Source: a virus. Taken from it: a stretch of 64,000 bases of DNA. Under the pieces are notes generated by a model. It saw nothing but the letters and a program-made list of their open reading frames with translations. It did not search any database and had not been told where the DNA came from. The translations under genes were made by a program, and so were the position numbers. The stretch is from positions 62,001 through 126,000 of the IMG/VR virus record IMGVR_UViG_3300037882_001257, one strand, 5' to 3'. Of this stretch, positions 15,641-23,956 are shown piece by piece (position 1 is the first letter of the stretch; every line of letters starts with the position of its first letter).

Positions 15641-16807
15641 TTAACCTTCTTTCACATCAAATACCAAGTTGTCGCCGGTAACAGTGAATGTAACTGTTTT
15701 GGTCCTCGGTTCTGGTGGAGGAGGCGGTGGTGGTTCAGAACCAATAGTAATTACAAATTCATTGGAGAATCCAGAGAAGATGTTATCTCCAAATGCTCTC
15801 ACCTTATATGAGTAGGTGCCGTCAGCTACATTACTATCAGAAGCTACTTTAATCCCTCTTTTTACCTGCCCAAACTTTACTCCGTTGCGCCAAACTTCAA
15901 ATCCGTTTTCTCCAGAGGAATTATCCTTCCAACGAAGTATGGCTTTTCCATCTTCGTGAGTGACTGTTAAGTTTGTAGGTGCTGTTAACACTTTTGGGTC
16001 TCCTGGTGGTGGAGGCGGGTCAACGGGGCCGGGGCCTGTAGCATTGCCATATATTGCACGAATGCGAGTAACGTCATCGTTATTTTGAGGTTTGACAATG
16101 TTCGGGCTGTAAAAAGGGGCCATTAGGGCGCTAGACTCGTTAGAGTGTTCAAGACCCAACAAGTGGCCTATTTCGTGGCAGGCAACATTACGTAGATAAA
16201 TACCACGGTTGGCACCCACCTTAGTCCATGTTTCATCCTCATCAAATCGCATCAAGAGTTGCCCCTTGAAGTTTTGTTGGGGTGGTAGAAAGGCGTAAGC
16301 TAGAGTGTTACCAGGACCGTCAAAATCATCGCGTGCGCCTCGCCCCGTTGAAATTACGAGATTAGCCCCGGATGTACTATCTACCTTAGAAAAGCGCAAG
16401 CTGCAAATGTCTTGCCAACTGTCGAAGGCTTCTTTTATTATACTGTCCCACTCGCCCTGTGGCAAGTCAGAGTCGCGTTTTTGTATGAAGTACGTCAAAT
16501 CCTTTACACCCCACGCCCTGACGCTGGCGCGAGCCTCAAGCATACCCCTGTCGGACACACCACATCGAGGCCAGCTTTTCATGGCATTGAGAGTGTTTGG
16601 GCCAAGCTCACCGTCAACTTTTAGAGCGCCAGTAATTTTCTGGAGCTTAGTCAGAGCTTCTACCACATCTTCAACGGTGATAGTGCCTTCTTTTGTAAGG
16701 TATCCATAGTGTTTCAGCCAGTCTATAGCTTCCAACACTTGGTCTGCGGTAGTTGCCCACTGGCGAAACATTTCGACCAGTTTTAGAATTGTCTCAATAC
16801 GGCCCAT
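15641..16807 (-). CDS. Matrix-metalloproteinase-like protease with cysteine switch and FnIII domain
   Basis: The 388 residues follow the MMP order. A peptidoglycan-binding-like propeptide (about 48-77) ends in PRCGVSD (80-86), the cysteine-switch motif. The catalytic domain has HEIGHLLGLEH (211-221, HExxHxxGxxH) and a Met-turn ALMAPFY. A P-rich linker (264-268) then joins an FnIII domain (275-355), a second proline run and a short C-terminal beta segment. No signal peptide is visible, so export would need another route or lysis. It should be a latent zinc protease activated by removal of the propeptide. Confidence 0.9.
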   Translation of the reverse strand: MGRIETILKLVEMFRQWATTADQVLEAIDWLKHYGYLTKEGTITVEDVVEALTKLQKITGALKVDGELGPNTLNAMKSWPRCGVSDRGMLEARASVRAWGVKDLTYFIQKRDSDLPQGEWDSIIKEAFDSWQDICSLRFSKVDSTSGANLVISTGRGARDDFDGPGNTLAYAFLPPQQNFKGQLLMRFDEDETWTKVGANRGIYLRNVACHEIGHLLGLEHSNESSALMAPFYSPNIVKPQNNDDVTRIRAIYGNATGPGPVDPPPPPGDPKVLTAPTNLTVTHEDGKAILRWKDNSSGENGFEVWRNGVKFGQVKRGIKVASDSNVADGTYSYKVRAFGDNIFSGFSNEFVITIGSEPPPPPPPEPRTKTVTFTVTGDNLVFDVKEG

Positions 16808-16852
16808 TTAATTACTCCAAGGGGTGTCACCCATATTATACACTTACGCAGC

Positions 16853-16993
16853 CTAAAAAGTTAGGTACTTTGGCACGTAAATCGGTTTTCCGTTACAACG
16901 GACTAGATACCAGTCAAAACCCACGGCTAACACCGGATAATCCTGCTCTAGCTTTAAAGGTCCGTAAACAAAGCCAATTCTAATCGTGTTCAT
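16853..16993 (-). CDS. Very small hypothetical protein
   Basis: A 46-residue frame starts at ATG 16993, overlapping the upstream TGA (ATGA). It has beta-strand character. The coupling supports it as real. It ends before the metalloprotease gene. Confidence 0.5.
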   Translation of the reverse strand: MNTIRIGFVYGPLKLEQDYPVLAVGFDWYLVRCNGKPIYVPKYLTF

Positions 16994-17484
16994 TTTGTGT
17001 CCTTAAAACTTGGGTCAAGTAGAATATCTGTGAACTCTTTTATCTCTCTATAAACCTTGCTTTGTACCGTCATGTTAAACTTCTTAGTAGCCTTGTCTTT
17101 AGTCCAGTCTCTTAAGTTGTTACCGAACTCGCTACTACGGGCTGACCAGTCACAAACCATTTCCGCTACAAAAAGTCGCGGAACCTCATGTATACTGCCC
17201 CAGTATTCCGGGTGGTGAGGGTTTGACAGTATATGCTGTTGAATAGCTAATTCTGTCTCTGCCTTTCTATCGCCGGTCATTAGGTCGCCATGTAAATACA
17301 ACCATTCTATTCCGTGGAATTTACTATTGTCATGTATATGACCATTAGCAATTAGGTTGTGCCCAAGTTCTGCTTCTCCTTTTTCTATTAGCCGCTCACC
17401 TAACAAGGTACAGTTCTGTCGAACGTGTTCTATGTGCCTCAATAGGGCGTCTCTGCGCTTATTCCATAAATCAGCTTCGCTCAT
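16990..17484 (-). CDS. DUF5662-like (HD-fold-like) protein
   Basis: Motifs HIHDNSKF, HHPEYW and EMVCDWSARS occur in the order seen in the DUF5662 family of phage and bacterial proteins, which resembles HD-domain hydrolases. The residues H, D and HH could bind a metal. Substrate unknown. Confidence 0.7.
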   Translation of the reverse strand: MSEADLWNKRRDALLRHIEHVRQNCTLLGERLIEKGEAELGHNLIANGHIHDNSKFHGIEWLYLHGDLMTGDRKAETELAIQQHILSNPHHPEYWGSIHEVPRLFVAEMVCDWSARSSEFGNNLRDWTKDKATKKFNMTVQSKVYREIKEFTDILLDPSFKDTK

Positions 17485-17731
17485 TTGTTTTGTTTGCCAT
17501 TTCTAGCAACACTTCTCCATGACAACGCAGTGGTGAACACCAGCAACCAAGCGTCTTACCTTTTAATTCGTGTAAATCATCCAGTAGGTGTTGCTGTGTC
17601 AAAATCCATTCTTTGTACTTCTGTATTACTTCGTCTCTACCCCCGTCTTTACCAATTACGAACGGGTTGCCCCACTTCGATGGTCGGCCTATATAAACGT
17701 CAAATGGTGCTTTCTTACAGTGGATGACCAT
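17471..17731 (-). CDS. DUF4326 protein
   Basis: The frame from ATG 17731 gives 86 residues with YIGRPSKWGNPF near the N-terminus and LGCWCSPLRCHGEVLLE near the C-terminus, the two conserved blocks of DUF4326. The cysteine/histidine block may bind a metal. Role unknown. Confidence 0.8.
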   Translation of the reverse strand: MVIHCKKAPFDVYIGRPSKWGNPFVIGKDGGRDEVIQKYKEWILTQQHLLDDLHELKGKTLGCWCSPLRCHGEVLLEMANKTNERS

Positions 17732-17732
17732 T

Positions 17733-18140
17733 CTATTGGTGGTCCTCGTCCTGTGGGCGGAACGGACGATTAAATTCCCGTTCCATAGGACCAAGTTCTG
17801 AGCTTCGCGTAGTCTTACTACGAAAGCTCAATAAAAATTTCGTAGCCATTCCCCATCCTTCATCCGTAGGTATGAATCGGGCTACAGGATGCTTGAATGC
17901 TTTGTCGTCTGTAAAATGAGGGTCTATTTCTTTCTGGTGCCATAAGTCTAAGATTGTAGTGTCCTGAAAGACTAGAATCTTCCGCCCCTCATAATTCTTG
18001 CACTCGTCGTATTTAAGCTGGATGGCAAGATGCCCACCATGCTCAAGATACTTCTCGACAGTGTACTTTAACCTTGAGAACGCATTGGGGTCTTTGTCCA
18101 CATACACAATCTCTTTCTCGGTGGAATATCTACTGAACAT
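17733..18140 (-). CDS. Hypothetical protein
   Basis: This 135-residue protein is basic with mixed alpha/beta content. It ends just before the DUF4326 start. I see no motif. Confidence 0.55.
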   Translation of the reverse strand: MFSRYSTEKEIVYVDKDPNAFSRLKYTVEKYLEHGGHLAIQLKYDECKNYEGRKILVFQDTTILDLWHQKEIDPHFTDDKAFKHPVARFIPTDEGWGMATKFLLSFRSKTTRSSELGPMEREFNRPFRPQDEDHQ

Positions 18141-18336
18141 TTATTACCTCGTCTCCACTAACAAGATACATAGCCCTAGTCACAAACCACGCGGGAACAG
18201 ACTCCTTAAAATATCGGTTAATACTTAACTGTCTTTCTCTAGGGAATATATCCACTTCTCCGTTGCGGTATGTTACCTGGATACACTTTTCCCCAAAGCA
18301 ATAGGTATCACATACATACTTTACAGTTTTTTTCAT
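18130..18336 (-). CDS. Hypothetical small protein
   Basis: ATG 18336 follows an AAGGAG site. The 68-residue product has a beta-rich N-terminus. It overlaps the genes on both sides. Unknown function. Confidence 0.55.
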   Translation of the reverse strand: MKKTVKYVCDTYCFGEKCIQVTYRNGEVDIFPRERQLSINRYFKESVPAWFVTRAMYLVSGDEVINVQ

Positions 18337-18550
18337 AAGTCTCACTCCTTAATCTCTGTCTTTCCTTGTCACAATATTTATTCAGATTAGAAGCTACAAA
18401 TATAGGATTGATAGACTCCCAATTCGACCCGTCAAAGGCCACTCCAATATAGGTAATTAGTCCGCTGGTTGCAGACTTATGAAGTTTAGTCACAACTCCT
18501 AGCTTTCCACGTTGACATTTAACTACACTACCCTTGGTTATTTGACTCAC
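18308..18550 (-). CDS. KOW/SH3-like small protein (GTG start)
   Basis: A GTG at 18550 overlaps the upstream TGA (GTGA). VVKCQRGKLGVVTKLHKS near the N-terminus resembles the strand-turn-strand of small KOW/SH3-type phage proteins. The 80 residues have no other motif. Confidence 0.5.
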   Translation of the reverse strand: MSQITKGSVVKCQRGKLGVVTKLHKSATSGLITYIGVAFDGSNWESINPIFVASNLNKYCDKERQRLRSETYEKNCKVCM

Positions 18551-18897
18551 CAAAACATCCTTACAAAAGGCGTATACTCTACGTAGTAACCCACAATCTT
18601 CAATCTATTAGCCATTGCCTCACCCGCTACATCGTTGTGAGAATGAACAACTACATATTCCACTTCTGGCTTATGAGCCTCCATCCAGCGGACGACCTCC
18701 ATCCCCGTATCTTTCCGGTCGCTATCAACCCATGTTTCCCCACCGAGGTCATGGTCTAAATAAACAAAGTCCCAAGCCTGGGATTGTAGTTTGTTGATAC
18801 ATTCTTCCGCAGTCGAAACTATAGCGGCCCAAGGATACTCGCGCCTAAACTTAAGTTGTCTAACGGGGTCATCATCGAGAAATAAAACCCTAGTCAT
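18547..18897 (-). CDS. Receiver-like protein (cyclic-phosphate processing receiver type)
   Basis: The start RVLFLDDDP and DFVYLDHDLGG match receiver-domain acidic positions, and VVHSHND replaces the usual threonine/serine strand. This pattern fits the stand-alone receiver domain (cREC/cPPRD) predicted to process cyclic phosphates in RNA-repair contexts. The RNA ligase and PNK genes elsewhere in the window agree with this. Confidence 0.7.
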   Translation of the reverse strand: MTRVLFLDDDPVRQLKFRREYPWAAIVSTAEECINKLQSQAWDFVYLDHDLGGETWVDSDRKDTGMEVVRWMEAHKPEVEYVVVHSHNDVAGEAMANRLKIVGYYVEYTPFVRMFW

Positions 18898-19390
18898 AAT
18901 AGTCTATACCCCGTTCCAAATAGTGCGTTTCAATTCTTTTGCACGTATAAAACAATGTGATAAAATTTAGTACCTTCTCTCGGTCTAAATTACCACAAGT
19001 ATATATGTCAATAGAAATGAAGCGCTTAGGCTCTAAAGTGTGAATCTGAATTCCACTTTCAATGAGGGGTTGCCACGCACTGATGCCAGCTTTATCCGCG
19101 AACACTTCCACCCTGTTTCCTTCTGCGTCAAACTTTGCCGGCGCATGAATCACGTAGGGCGGGGCCATTGGCGTCATACCAAGCTCTATTACAAGAGCCT
19201 CAAGAAAGCGATAGGCTTTCTCCATGTCGTCACACTGACCCGCTGATACTTCATACAGGTCTATCCCTAGGAAATACCCGAAGGGTTTTCGTTTAGGCTT
19301 AGTGACAGACCACTCTGGAACCTTCACACTCTTCGACCTTAGATGGAACAGATTAACAACACAATCTTTCAACCACAACAAGAATCCCAT
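18890..19390 (-). CDS. S-adenosylmethionine decarboxylase proenzyme-like
   Basis: From ATG 19390 (TAATG overlap) the protein is 166 residues. The segment LIESGIQIHTLEPKR followed by IDIYTCG holds the expected proenzyme residues: cleavage between E111 and S112 (pyruvoyl precursor), H117 at +5, and C132 at +20. The usual His after the serine is Gly here. The enzyme would make decarboxylated AdoMet for spermidine synthesis. A hydrophobic N-terminus of about 17 residues is unusual for this family. Confidence 0.75.
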   Translation of the reverse strand: MGFLLWLKDCVVNLFHLRSKSVKVPEWSVTKPKRKPFGYFLGIDLYEVSAGQCDDMEKAYRFLEALVIELGMTPMAPPYVIHAPAKFDAEGNRVEVFADKAGISAWQPLIESGIQIHTLEPKRFISIDIYTCGNLDREKVLNFITLFYTCKRIETHYLERGIDYYD

Positions 19391-19611
19391 TAGGTTGTAC
19401 CTTTCGCGGCAATACATCTTTGTAGTGGCCTCACAGATTGATAAGGGGCTTTGTCCATAACCTCAAACTCGTAAGCCTGTTCTAGAGACATACCGTAATT
19501 AGTATAATCTTGTATGACGGGATTCTCTATGGTCTTGGGATTCACCCAATAGTCGGGGTGATACCAAGTAGACCAACCGCGCTCTTTCAGAAATTCTACT
19601 CTATCGTCCAT
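19390..19611 (-). CDS. Hypothetical small protein
   Basis: ATG 19611 follows a GGAGG site. The 73-residue product is rich in W, Y and E, with no known motif. It overlaps the AdoMet decarboxylase start. Confidence 0.6.
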   Translation of the reverse strand: MDDRVEFLKERGWSTWYHPDYWVNPKTIENPVIQDYTNYGMSLEQAYEFEVMDKAPYQSVRPLQRCIAAKGTT

Positions 19612-19738
19612 AGGCTTCTCCCTCCACAATGATTCTAAATAATAACCAACCTGGATAAGTAACAATTACCCATAAAACATCTGCCGCTAGATTCCACGAA
19701 CTATCGCATTGGATGGAACCAGACAGGGCTTCAAACAT
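19601..19738 (-). CDS. Very small membrane protein
   Basis: A 45-residue frame starts at ATG 19738 inside the TAATG overlap and has one hydrophobic helix (WNLAADVLWVIVTYPGWLLF). It ends 11 bases into the next gene. The coupling supports it. Confidence 0.5.
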   Translation of the reverse strand: MFEALSGSIQCDSSWNLAADVLWVIVTYPGWLLFRIIVEGEAYGR

Positions 19739-20259
19739 TAGATTGAGACTTCATAAGATACATTCTCCAAGTCGAACAGGGTTATCCTACCTTTGTAAGT
19801 ACCGACGTTCTGCTTGAGGGGGTCATTAAAAGTCATGCCATAAACCTTACGCTGTTCCTCTAATAGCTCAAGCATTCGGGTAAAGTCATTCCGATGATTA
19901 AGCTGCTGGCACTTATACATCACGTACCCCCTCACTTCTGCGTCGTCGTCCACTATAACGCCAAGAAGCCCCGGAGTCAAGAGCGGGCCGTAGTAACCAA
20001 CCCGAATAGCCTCAACAATATTGTCCTTCCACAAGAAGGTCTTATCCCACAATTTATAGATGAGGCCATCTTTCTCATACAACCTACGTTGATAGCGGAG
20101 GTCTTTCGTTTTCCATCCGGTTCCCCACTCACCAAAGGGGATGCCTTCCAGCAGGCGTATCACGTTTTCATACTGGAAGTTGAGATAGCCATTAGCACGT
20201 AGTGCCATAACTATCGGGATGAATCTATCATCGTGTTTAGTGTTAAGAGCGAAGCGCAT
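19738..20259 (-). CDS. Divergent kinase-fold-like protein
   Basis: The C-terminal half has TFNDPLKQN (D plus five to N, as in a kinase catalytic loop) followed by ITLFDLENV (DFG-like). An upstream YVMYKC strand could hold the ATP lysine. This layout resembles minimal kinase-fold proteins such as those at 60.2-61.2 kb. The evidence is weak and substrate is unknown. Confidence 0.45.
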   Translation of the reverse strand: MRFALNTKHDDRFIPIVMALRANGYLNFQYENVIRLLEGIPFGEWGTGWKTKDLRYQRRLYEKDGLIYKLWDKTFLWKDNIVEAIRVGYYGPLLTPGLLGVIVDDDAEVRGYVMYKCQQLNHRNDFTRMLELLEEQRKVYGMTFNDPLKQNVGTYKGRITLFDLENVSYEVSI

Positions 20260-20837
20260 TAGAATGCCCCCAGTAAGACACTGGCATTGTCTAAGACAAT
20301 GATACCGGCCTCTAGCGTATTCTCTTTAATATAGATGTGCCTTGATTTACTATCGTCAACGCATATACATATACGTCTTTTATTATTAGGCAGTGAGGCA
20401 TCCAACTCATCTAAATAATATCTTTGCAAGTGTCTATTTAATAGGTTAAGAGATTTCAACCTGTCATCTAAGTCACAACTAATAGTGTCATCAACATATA
20501 TTTGGGCTATCTTGCCTTGTGTGCTAGGTAGCTTTTTACCTTCGTACTGAGGATAGTCATCCTGAGTAGAATCCATTAGGGCTATTAAACGACTAGAAAA
20601 CATATGGTCGGCTTCGCTATCGAACACAACTATGTTTCGGTCTACCGCAGCAGCCAATAGCACTTCCCAAGCAGAATTGACAATTTCTTCTTCGGATTTA
20701 TACAAATTCAAAAACACCCTAATTCTATTGTTATCCGGTGAAGAGTACGAGAAAGTATAGTTTCGTTCCACAACATCTACATAAGACGGTGTAGAGCTGG
20801 GAAGGTATGTTATTTCAAAAGGTAAACTATTGAGCAT
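20259..20837 (-). CDS. Hypothetical protein
   Basis: From ATG 20837 the product has 192 residues, is acidic and probably alpha/beta. It overlaps the lipoprotein gene by 11 bases. No motif recognised. Confidence 0.6.
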   Translation of the reverse strand: MLNSLPFEITYLPSSTPSYVDVVERNYTFSYSSPDNNRIRVFLNLYKSEEEIVNSAWEVLLAAAVDRNIVVFDSEADHMFSSRLIALMDSTQDDYPQYEGKKLPSTQGKIAQIYVDDTISCDLDDRLKSLNLLNRHLQRYYLDELDASLPNNKRRICICVDDSKSRHIYIKENTLEAGIIVLDNASVLLGAF

Positions 20838-21396
20838 TAGCTTCCTCTCCCAAGTCCATAAAATTAAGTTTCGACTTGCTAACAGGAATAGGTTGGTCGC
20901 TAAGAACAACTGTCAACCCACCTACAAACATTTGGTAATACTTACCACTGGCGTCGAACCAGAATAGATACTCAGACGAGTCTCCATATGTACCATCATC
21001 TTGTAGCAACTCAGTGGTTACATACCACTTACCGTTCACCTTAACATAGTCGCCATTATCAGCAATACCGGGTGGATTAACAGACCAGTTTACAGATTTG
21101 GGAGTAAGTCTCTTACCGCTAGATGAGACCTTACCCTTTACTGTAGAATAAACGAGAACGTCGCCAGTAAAGGGCGAGACTACATAAAGATGCTTAATTG
21201 ACCCAGGCTTGTTTTCTAGTTCAATTCGCTGCTTTATATTACGCTGTTCAGTGCTTAAACCGTCCGAACCCGTCTGGACACGGGCAGTTGCTTTAGTCAC
21301 ACCGGAATCAGACACCGCCTGTCTCGGTTCAGGGACACATCCAACGAACATAACACAGACCATCAAACCCGACAAAATTCCTTTAATCATTGTCAT
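20827..21396 (-). CDS. Lipoprotein
   Basis: A hydrophobic N-terminus ends in a lipobox (VMFVGC), so Cys 20 should be lipidated. The mature 170 residues are beta-rich. It is probably anchored in the host inner or outer membrane. Function unknown. Confidence 0.75.
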   Translation of the reverse strand: MTMIKGILSGLMVCVMFVGCVPEPRQAVSDSGVTKATARVQTGSDGLSTEQRNIKQRIELENKPGSIKHLYVVSPFTGDVLVYSTVKGKVSSSGKRLTPKSVNWSVNPPGIADNGDYVKVNGKWYVTTELLQDDGTYGDSSEYLFWFDASGKYYQMFVGGLTVVLSDQPIPVSKSKLNFMDLGEEANAQ

Positions 21397-21402
21397 TGTT
21401 TC

Positions 21403-21834
21403 CTACTCGCTAATAAGGGTGGCAAACTTTCCTGGTAAAGCCTGTTCTGACGCAGGCACAAAATCCACGTTCGTAAATCTGTAGTTAATTTTTTCCATGT
21501 TTGAATTGTATTCGCTCGCGAGCGAATTGTACGTCGCCTTAATACCAGCTCTTTCCCTGCGCCACTGATTTACTTGCTCTCTAATAGCAAAGCGTTCCGC
21601 ACCGCCCGTAGCCGTATCTAAGTCTCGCTCGGCCTCTTTAATCTGAGCGTTGTAAATCTCTACGTCCGCTTGTAGCTTAACCAAGACATTCGCAGCATCC
21701 TTAAACCACTCGTATCGTTTTAGGAGTGTGCTGGCCTTGGTTTCTTGGAACGCCGTTCGCTGTGCATCATCAATATACGCGCAGCAGCCGACGACGCCAA
21801 ATAATAGCGGAATCATCAGAACTAGTTTCTTCAT
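21403..21834 (-). CDS. Coiled-coil lipoprotein
   Basis: A signal peptide with lipobox (FGVVGC) is followed by a long helical region (about 25-115). The layout resembles small lipoprotein spanins or envelope proteins, but there is no second partner gene. An AAGGAG site precedes the ATG. Confidence 0.7.
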   Translation of the reverse strand: MKKLVLMIPLLFGVVGCCAYIDDAQRTAFQETKASTLLKRYEWFKDAANVLVKLQADVEIYNAQIKEAERDLDTATGGAERFAIREQVNQWRRERAGIKATYNSLASEYNSNMEKINYRFTNVDFVPASEQALPGKFATLISE

Positions 21835-21930
21835 TGTACTCTCCTTAAAATAACGAAGCTCTAAAGTGACTAAGCGACTAACATTAATCTGAGGCTTTCG
21901 CCTCCCCTCGCCATTACGCGAATCTGATGG

Positions 21931-22227
21931 TTACCCACCAGCAACGGGCGCGCCAACCCGACCTTGCTTCGCAAGCTCATCAGCTATTACAGACAATGGA
22001 CAAGGATTATCATGTAGGTAATGTGCTTGGCAATAACCGTGATGGTCATAGTTGCACTTGCCTTTATTTACCTCGTACAACTCCATAAAAGCATCAAAAA
22101 GCTTGCGGCTTACGACTTGCTCACCGTCTAGGTCTGTATGGCTTGCATCCTCCGTGGTTCGAGCGGATTCTAATTTGGATACTCTAAATTCCAGCTTCTC
22201 AATTTTCTGTCTAGCAAAAGTATCCAT
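21931..22227 (-). CDS. Hypothetical protein with Cys/His cluster
   Basis: ATG 22227 follows GGGAGG. A short N-terminal coiled coil (5-25) leads to a C-terminal CNYDHHGYCQAHYLHDNPC cluster that probably binds zinc. 98 residues. Role unknown. Confidence 0.65.
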   Translation of the reverse strand: MDTFARQKIEKLEFRVSKLESARTTEDASHTDLDGEQVVSRKLFDAFMELYEVNKGKCNYDHHGYCQAHYLHDNPCPLSVIADELAKQGRVGAPVAGG

Positions 22228-22329
22228 TTCAAACCCTCCCACGTTGCAGCAATGATGCCCTGAACTTGTCCTCTAAGTGGCCGAGGCCACCCAGCGTTAG
22301 TCTATATAGCCAGGGTTCTGTCTTAGTCC

Positions 22330-22659
22330 TTAATCAATTAACTTACCATCACACCAAACAAAACCAACTACTCTCTCAAACGAATTAAAATCCATCAGTT
22401 TTTCGTTGGTTCCAAAAGGAATCTGCACTACTACTTCTTTATTCAATAGTTGTTCTTCTAGTGTCTTTTGTAGCTTAAGGCCAAGCTCAGTATCTAATTC
22501 TGCTTTAGAAGTATTCCCTAGTCTAATACTAAAGACTCTTCGCACTTCAACAGTAATCGTATCAGCATCATGCACATCAATACACTTTGCCTTTGTTACA
22601 TACGACGGTTCTGGTGGCGTTCCTGGCGCTACTTTAACCTTGAATTTCTTTTTCGACAT
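22330..22659 (-). CDS. Staphylococcal-nuclease-fold-like small protein
   Basis: The 109-residue product has CIDVHDADTITVEV, a variant of the SNase start (VxDGDTIxV), then IRLGNTSKAE, a helix LGLKLQKTLEEQLLNKEV, and RVVGFVWCDGKLI at the end. The order fits the OB-fold nuclease family, but several catalytic residues (D and R positions) are not clear. It may be inactive. Confidence 0.55.
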   Translation of the reverse strand: MSKKKFKVKVAPGTPPEPSYVTKAKCIDVHDADTITVEVRRVFSIRLGNTSKAELDTELGLKLQKTLEEQLLNKEVVVQIPFGTNEKLMDFNSFERVVGFVWCDGKLID

Positions 22660-22697
22660 TCTTCGTCTTGCCAAGCTTCGTTTCTGAAAAACCACTA

Positions 22698-22979
22698 TCA
22701 AAATCTACCGAGTTTTGTTTCTTCTACTACGCCCTGTATCACCGAACTCTCATGGAACTGATAGATACCGGCTTTCATATCGTCGGTGAACGCATAAAAA
22801 TCTGGCGGAAGCTCATAGTTTTCTGGCGTTCCACAACACCGAAGAACCCCAACCCAGCTTCTATCGTGGCAGCAGGCCATTATGTGTATAATGTTGTGGT
22901 TCTGATGGCACTCACAATTACAGGGGTAGTTAGGGTCTCGAAAGTGAATATAGTATTTCTTGCCTATTTCAGGTATCAT
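22698..22979 (-). CDS. Cys/His-rich small protein
   Basis: Residues PCNCECHQNH and ACCHD suggest one or two metal sites in a 93-residue protein. No family recognised. It overlaps the NADAR gene. Confidence 0.6.
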   Translation of the reverse strand: MIPEIGKKYYIHFRDPNYPCNCECHQNHNIIHIMACCHDRSWVGVLRCCGTPENYELPPDFYAFTDDMKAGIYQFHESSVIQGVVEETKLGRF

Positions 22980-23406
22980 TAGAGCTAAGCTCCTTCCGTA
23001 TCTTCATTAAGATACGCCCCAGGTGGTTTTCGCCAACTCCGTTGCAAACACCCCAAAACTGGTCACCCCAAGTGTTTCCTTCTATAAGCTCAGTATCGCC
23101 GGTTGACAACAGCAAATCCCACAAAAGGCCATTCTGGAACTTAAGACGACAAACATCCTCCATTACTTTAAGCTTAACCTGTTCCCAGTCCTCACGTATC
23201 TTGACTTGCCCGCCCATCTTTTTTGCTTCGCCAGCGGTTCTAGCCCAACGGATTGCCTCGCGCAACTTCGGGTCTAAGGTTTTAGCCGCTTGATAAGCGT
23301 GTTCCGTTGAGGGGTATTCTACACCCTCGAACTCTATTACGCAGGGCCAAAAGTTGGACAAAAAGCGGTATTTACCACGAAATGAGTCAATGGGGGCGGC
23401 GCTCAT
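22969..23406 (-). CDS. NADAR (YbiA-like) domain protein
   Basis: The 145 residues match the NADAR family throughout: YRFLSNFWPC, YPSTEHAYQAAK, GGQVKIREDWEQVK, and the end WGDQFWGVCNGVGENHLGRILM. These proteins hydrolyse N-glycosidic bonds of ADP-ribose-type or riboflavin-precursor substrates. A phage copy could remove ADP-ribose from nucleic acid or act on NAD metabolites. Confidence 0.85.
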   Translation of the reverse strand: MSAAPIDSFRGKYRFLSNFWPCVIEFEGVEYPSTEHAYQAAKTLDPKLREAIRWARTAGEAKKMGGQVKIREDWEQVKLKVMEDVCRLKFQNGLLWDLLLSTGDTELIEGNTWGDQFWGVCNGVGENHLGRILMKIRKELSSNDT

Positions 23407-23453
23407 AGAATTGCAAACCCTCTGACTTCATGGGATTCTACAAAGTTACTCAT
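23403..23453 (-). CDS. Possible 16-residue coupled ORF
   Basis: ATG 23453 overlaps the upstream TGA, and its own TGA overlaps the NADAR ATG. The ORF could simply carry ribosomes across the gap. It may encode a peptide, but no further support exists. Confidence 0.3.
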   Translation of the reverse strand: MSNFVESHEVRGFAIL

Positions 23454-23632
23454 GCCGCTTTTCCTTCCGGTGGGGTGTCTGTGTCTACTCGTTCTAATTG
23501 ATTAGGCCAGAAATCTTCGAGGACTTCGTCCACCAAGAGATTGTAATAACCTTGAATGTTGATGGATACTAACTCTCCGACCTTCCCGACTAAATCCGGT
23601 CTTCCCGACAATATCTTATAGTGTGTACTCAC
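23450..23632 (-). CDS. Hypothetical small protein (GTG start)
   Basis: The GTG at 23632 follows the upstream TAA directly. The 60-residue protein has KVGELVSINIQGYYNLLVDEV, an SH3/KOW-like strand pattern. Unknown role. Confidence 0.55.
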   Translation of the reverse strand: MSTHYKILSGRPDLVGKVGELVSINIQGYYNLLVDEVLEDFWPNQLERVDTDTPPEGKAA

Positions 23633-23956
23633 TTAGACTTCTTCCCAATAGGTTTCCTGCCGAGTTTTCTTAACTACTTCTACCGGGTCGAACCCGTCCA
23701 TTGACCGGCCTTCGTAGGAATTATACCAACCGTTAACACGGTAAATAGTATCATCGACCTTAAAGTACCAGTAATAGTTGTCGTAATCTCGGTCAGTGTC
23801 TAGAAACTCTAGGGTGTGACCACTGAGAGAGAAGTTACCATCTTCCAGCTTAGTAACGCCTTCCACAGCATCCACATATCCGTCGTCCTTGACGAAGTCT
23901 TCCAAAAAGTCCCGGTGGTCGTCAAAGAATTCTCTGTGTTCTGGTCTAATTGACAT
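23633..23956 (-). CDS. Acidic aromatic-rich hypothetical protein
   Basis: The 107-residue protein is highly acidic (about 25% D/E) and rich in F, Y and W, with a tandem of D-rich turns. Such proteins sometimes mimic DNA; that is inference. It overlaps the next upstream gene. Confidence 0.6.
   Translation of the reverse strand: MSIRPEHREFFDDHRDFLEDFVKDDGYVDAVEGVTKLEDGNFSLSGHTLEFLDTDRDYDNYYWYFKVDDTIYRVNGWYNSYEGRSMDGFDPVEVVKKTRQETYWEEV

Noticed and set aside
16835-16862. Promoter upstream of the metalloprotease gene
   Set aside because: TATAAT is present but no -35 similarity is found at 16-18 bp. Kept out of the feature list.
21890-21912. Terminator after the lipoprotein genes
   Set aside because: A GGAGGC/GCCTCC hairpin is present but has no U-run on the minus strand.
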